Assembly: GCF_000002425.4 (NCBI RefSeq)
Contig: NC_037271.1
Coordinates: forward strand, 13,393,869 to 13,457,868
Reading direction: 5' to 3'
Length of the DNA: 64,000 bases
From: Physcomitrium patens
Lineage: Eukaryota > Streptophyta > Bryopsida > Funariales > Funariaceae
Translations under genes and position numbers: made by a program
The notes under the pieces: model-generated
What the model saw: the letters and a program-made list of their open reading frames with translations, nothing else
Database searches by the model: none
What the model was told of the DNA's origin: nothing
Shown here: in pieces, positions 63,773-64,000 of the stretch
How positions within the stretch are numbered: position 1 is the stretch's first letter
Layout: every line of letters starts with the position of its first letter

Positions 63773-64000
63773 TGCTACTTCAATGTTACTAAAATATATA
63801 CCAAAATTTGATACACATAGGTCATTCATCCTAATTTCTATTTTTATTAATAAAATCAAGAAATACATTGTTAGATTGTGTGAAAAAAAAATTAAAAATA
63901 TATTAGGTATTTTATTATAGAATAGTTTGAATTTACCTTAAAATTATATTTATAATCCAAAATAATATATAAAATATTTAAAAATACCATTTGATATCTT
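63773..64000. other. Flank beyond the nest
   Basis: AT-rich spacer continuing the DNA that lay next to 29,837 before B1 arrived. The first five bases are the right copy of the TGCTA duplication. Nothing else is recognised. Confidence 0.7.

Overview
The window reads as nuclear DNA of a land plant. It holds a split plant-type hexokinase gene with a membrane anchor, a plant heavy-metal-associated (HMA) domain protein gene, a decayed copy of a plant U-box/cyclophilin gene, and large plant LTR retrotransposons. A non-seed plant, perhaps a moss, is my best guess. It rests on how the hexokinase and HMA proteins look to me, so the lineage is not proven.

Layout. Positions 1-2,872 are AT-rich spacer with a 66-bp minisatellite. 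Positions 2,873-7,330 (minus strand) carry an eight-exon hexokinase with all sugar- and ATP-binding motifs, followed upstream by a GA-repeat leader and a GC-richer promoter containing two G-boxes. Positions 8,100-14,600 are AT-rich spacer holding an acidic 33-bp-repeat ORF, an intronless fossil of a CYP65/PUB49-like gene and a small Ty3/gypsy remnant. Positions 14,620-15,353 (minus strand) carry the HMA protein. Positions 15,354-18,500 are gene-like in composition but unresolved. Positions 18,780-29,837 are extremely AT-rich and contain an old Ty3/gypsy element (family C), extra LTR copies and simple repeats.

From 29,838 to 63,772 everything is one nest. A family B Ty3/gypsy element (B1) is bounded by a perfect 5-bp target duplication, TGCTA. 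Into it went a family A element (A1, 33,821-40,012, itself carrying a solo LTR), an inverted second B element (B2, 40,593-51,295, carrying two solo A LTRs), and a near-complete inverted A element (A2, 51,327-59,976). Removing each insertion at its target duplication makes the B1 sequence continuous across the junctions.

The most unusual result is that the LTRs of family A contain a long stretch homologous to the gag zinc-knuckle-to-protease region of family B. The oldest A LTR (42,606-44,347) keeps the longest recognisable piece. Family A also has an exact tRNA-Trp primer site, 4-bp target duplications, and a pol that resembles a lineage I know best from basidiomycete fungi. Family B has a long coiled-coil coding region between integrase and its 3' LTR. 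All retroelements are treated as fossils.
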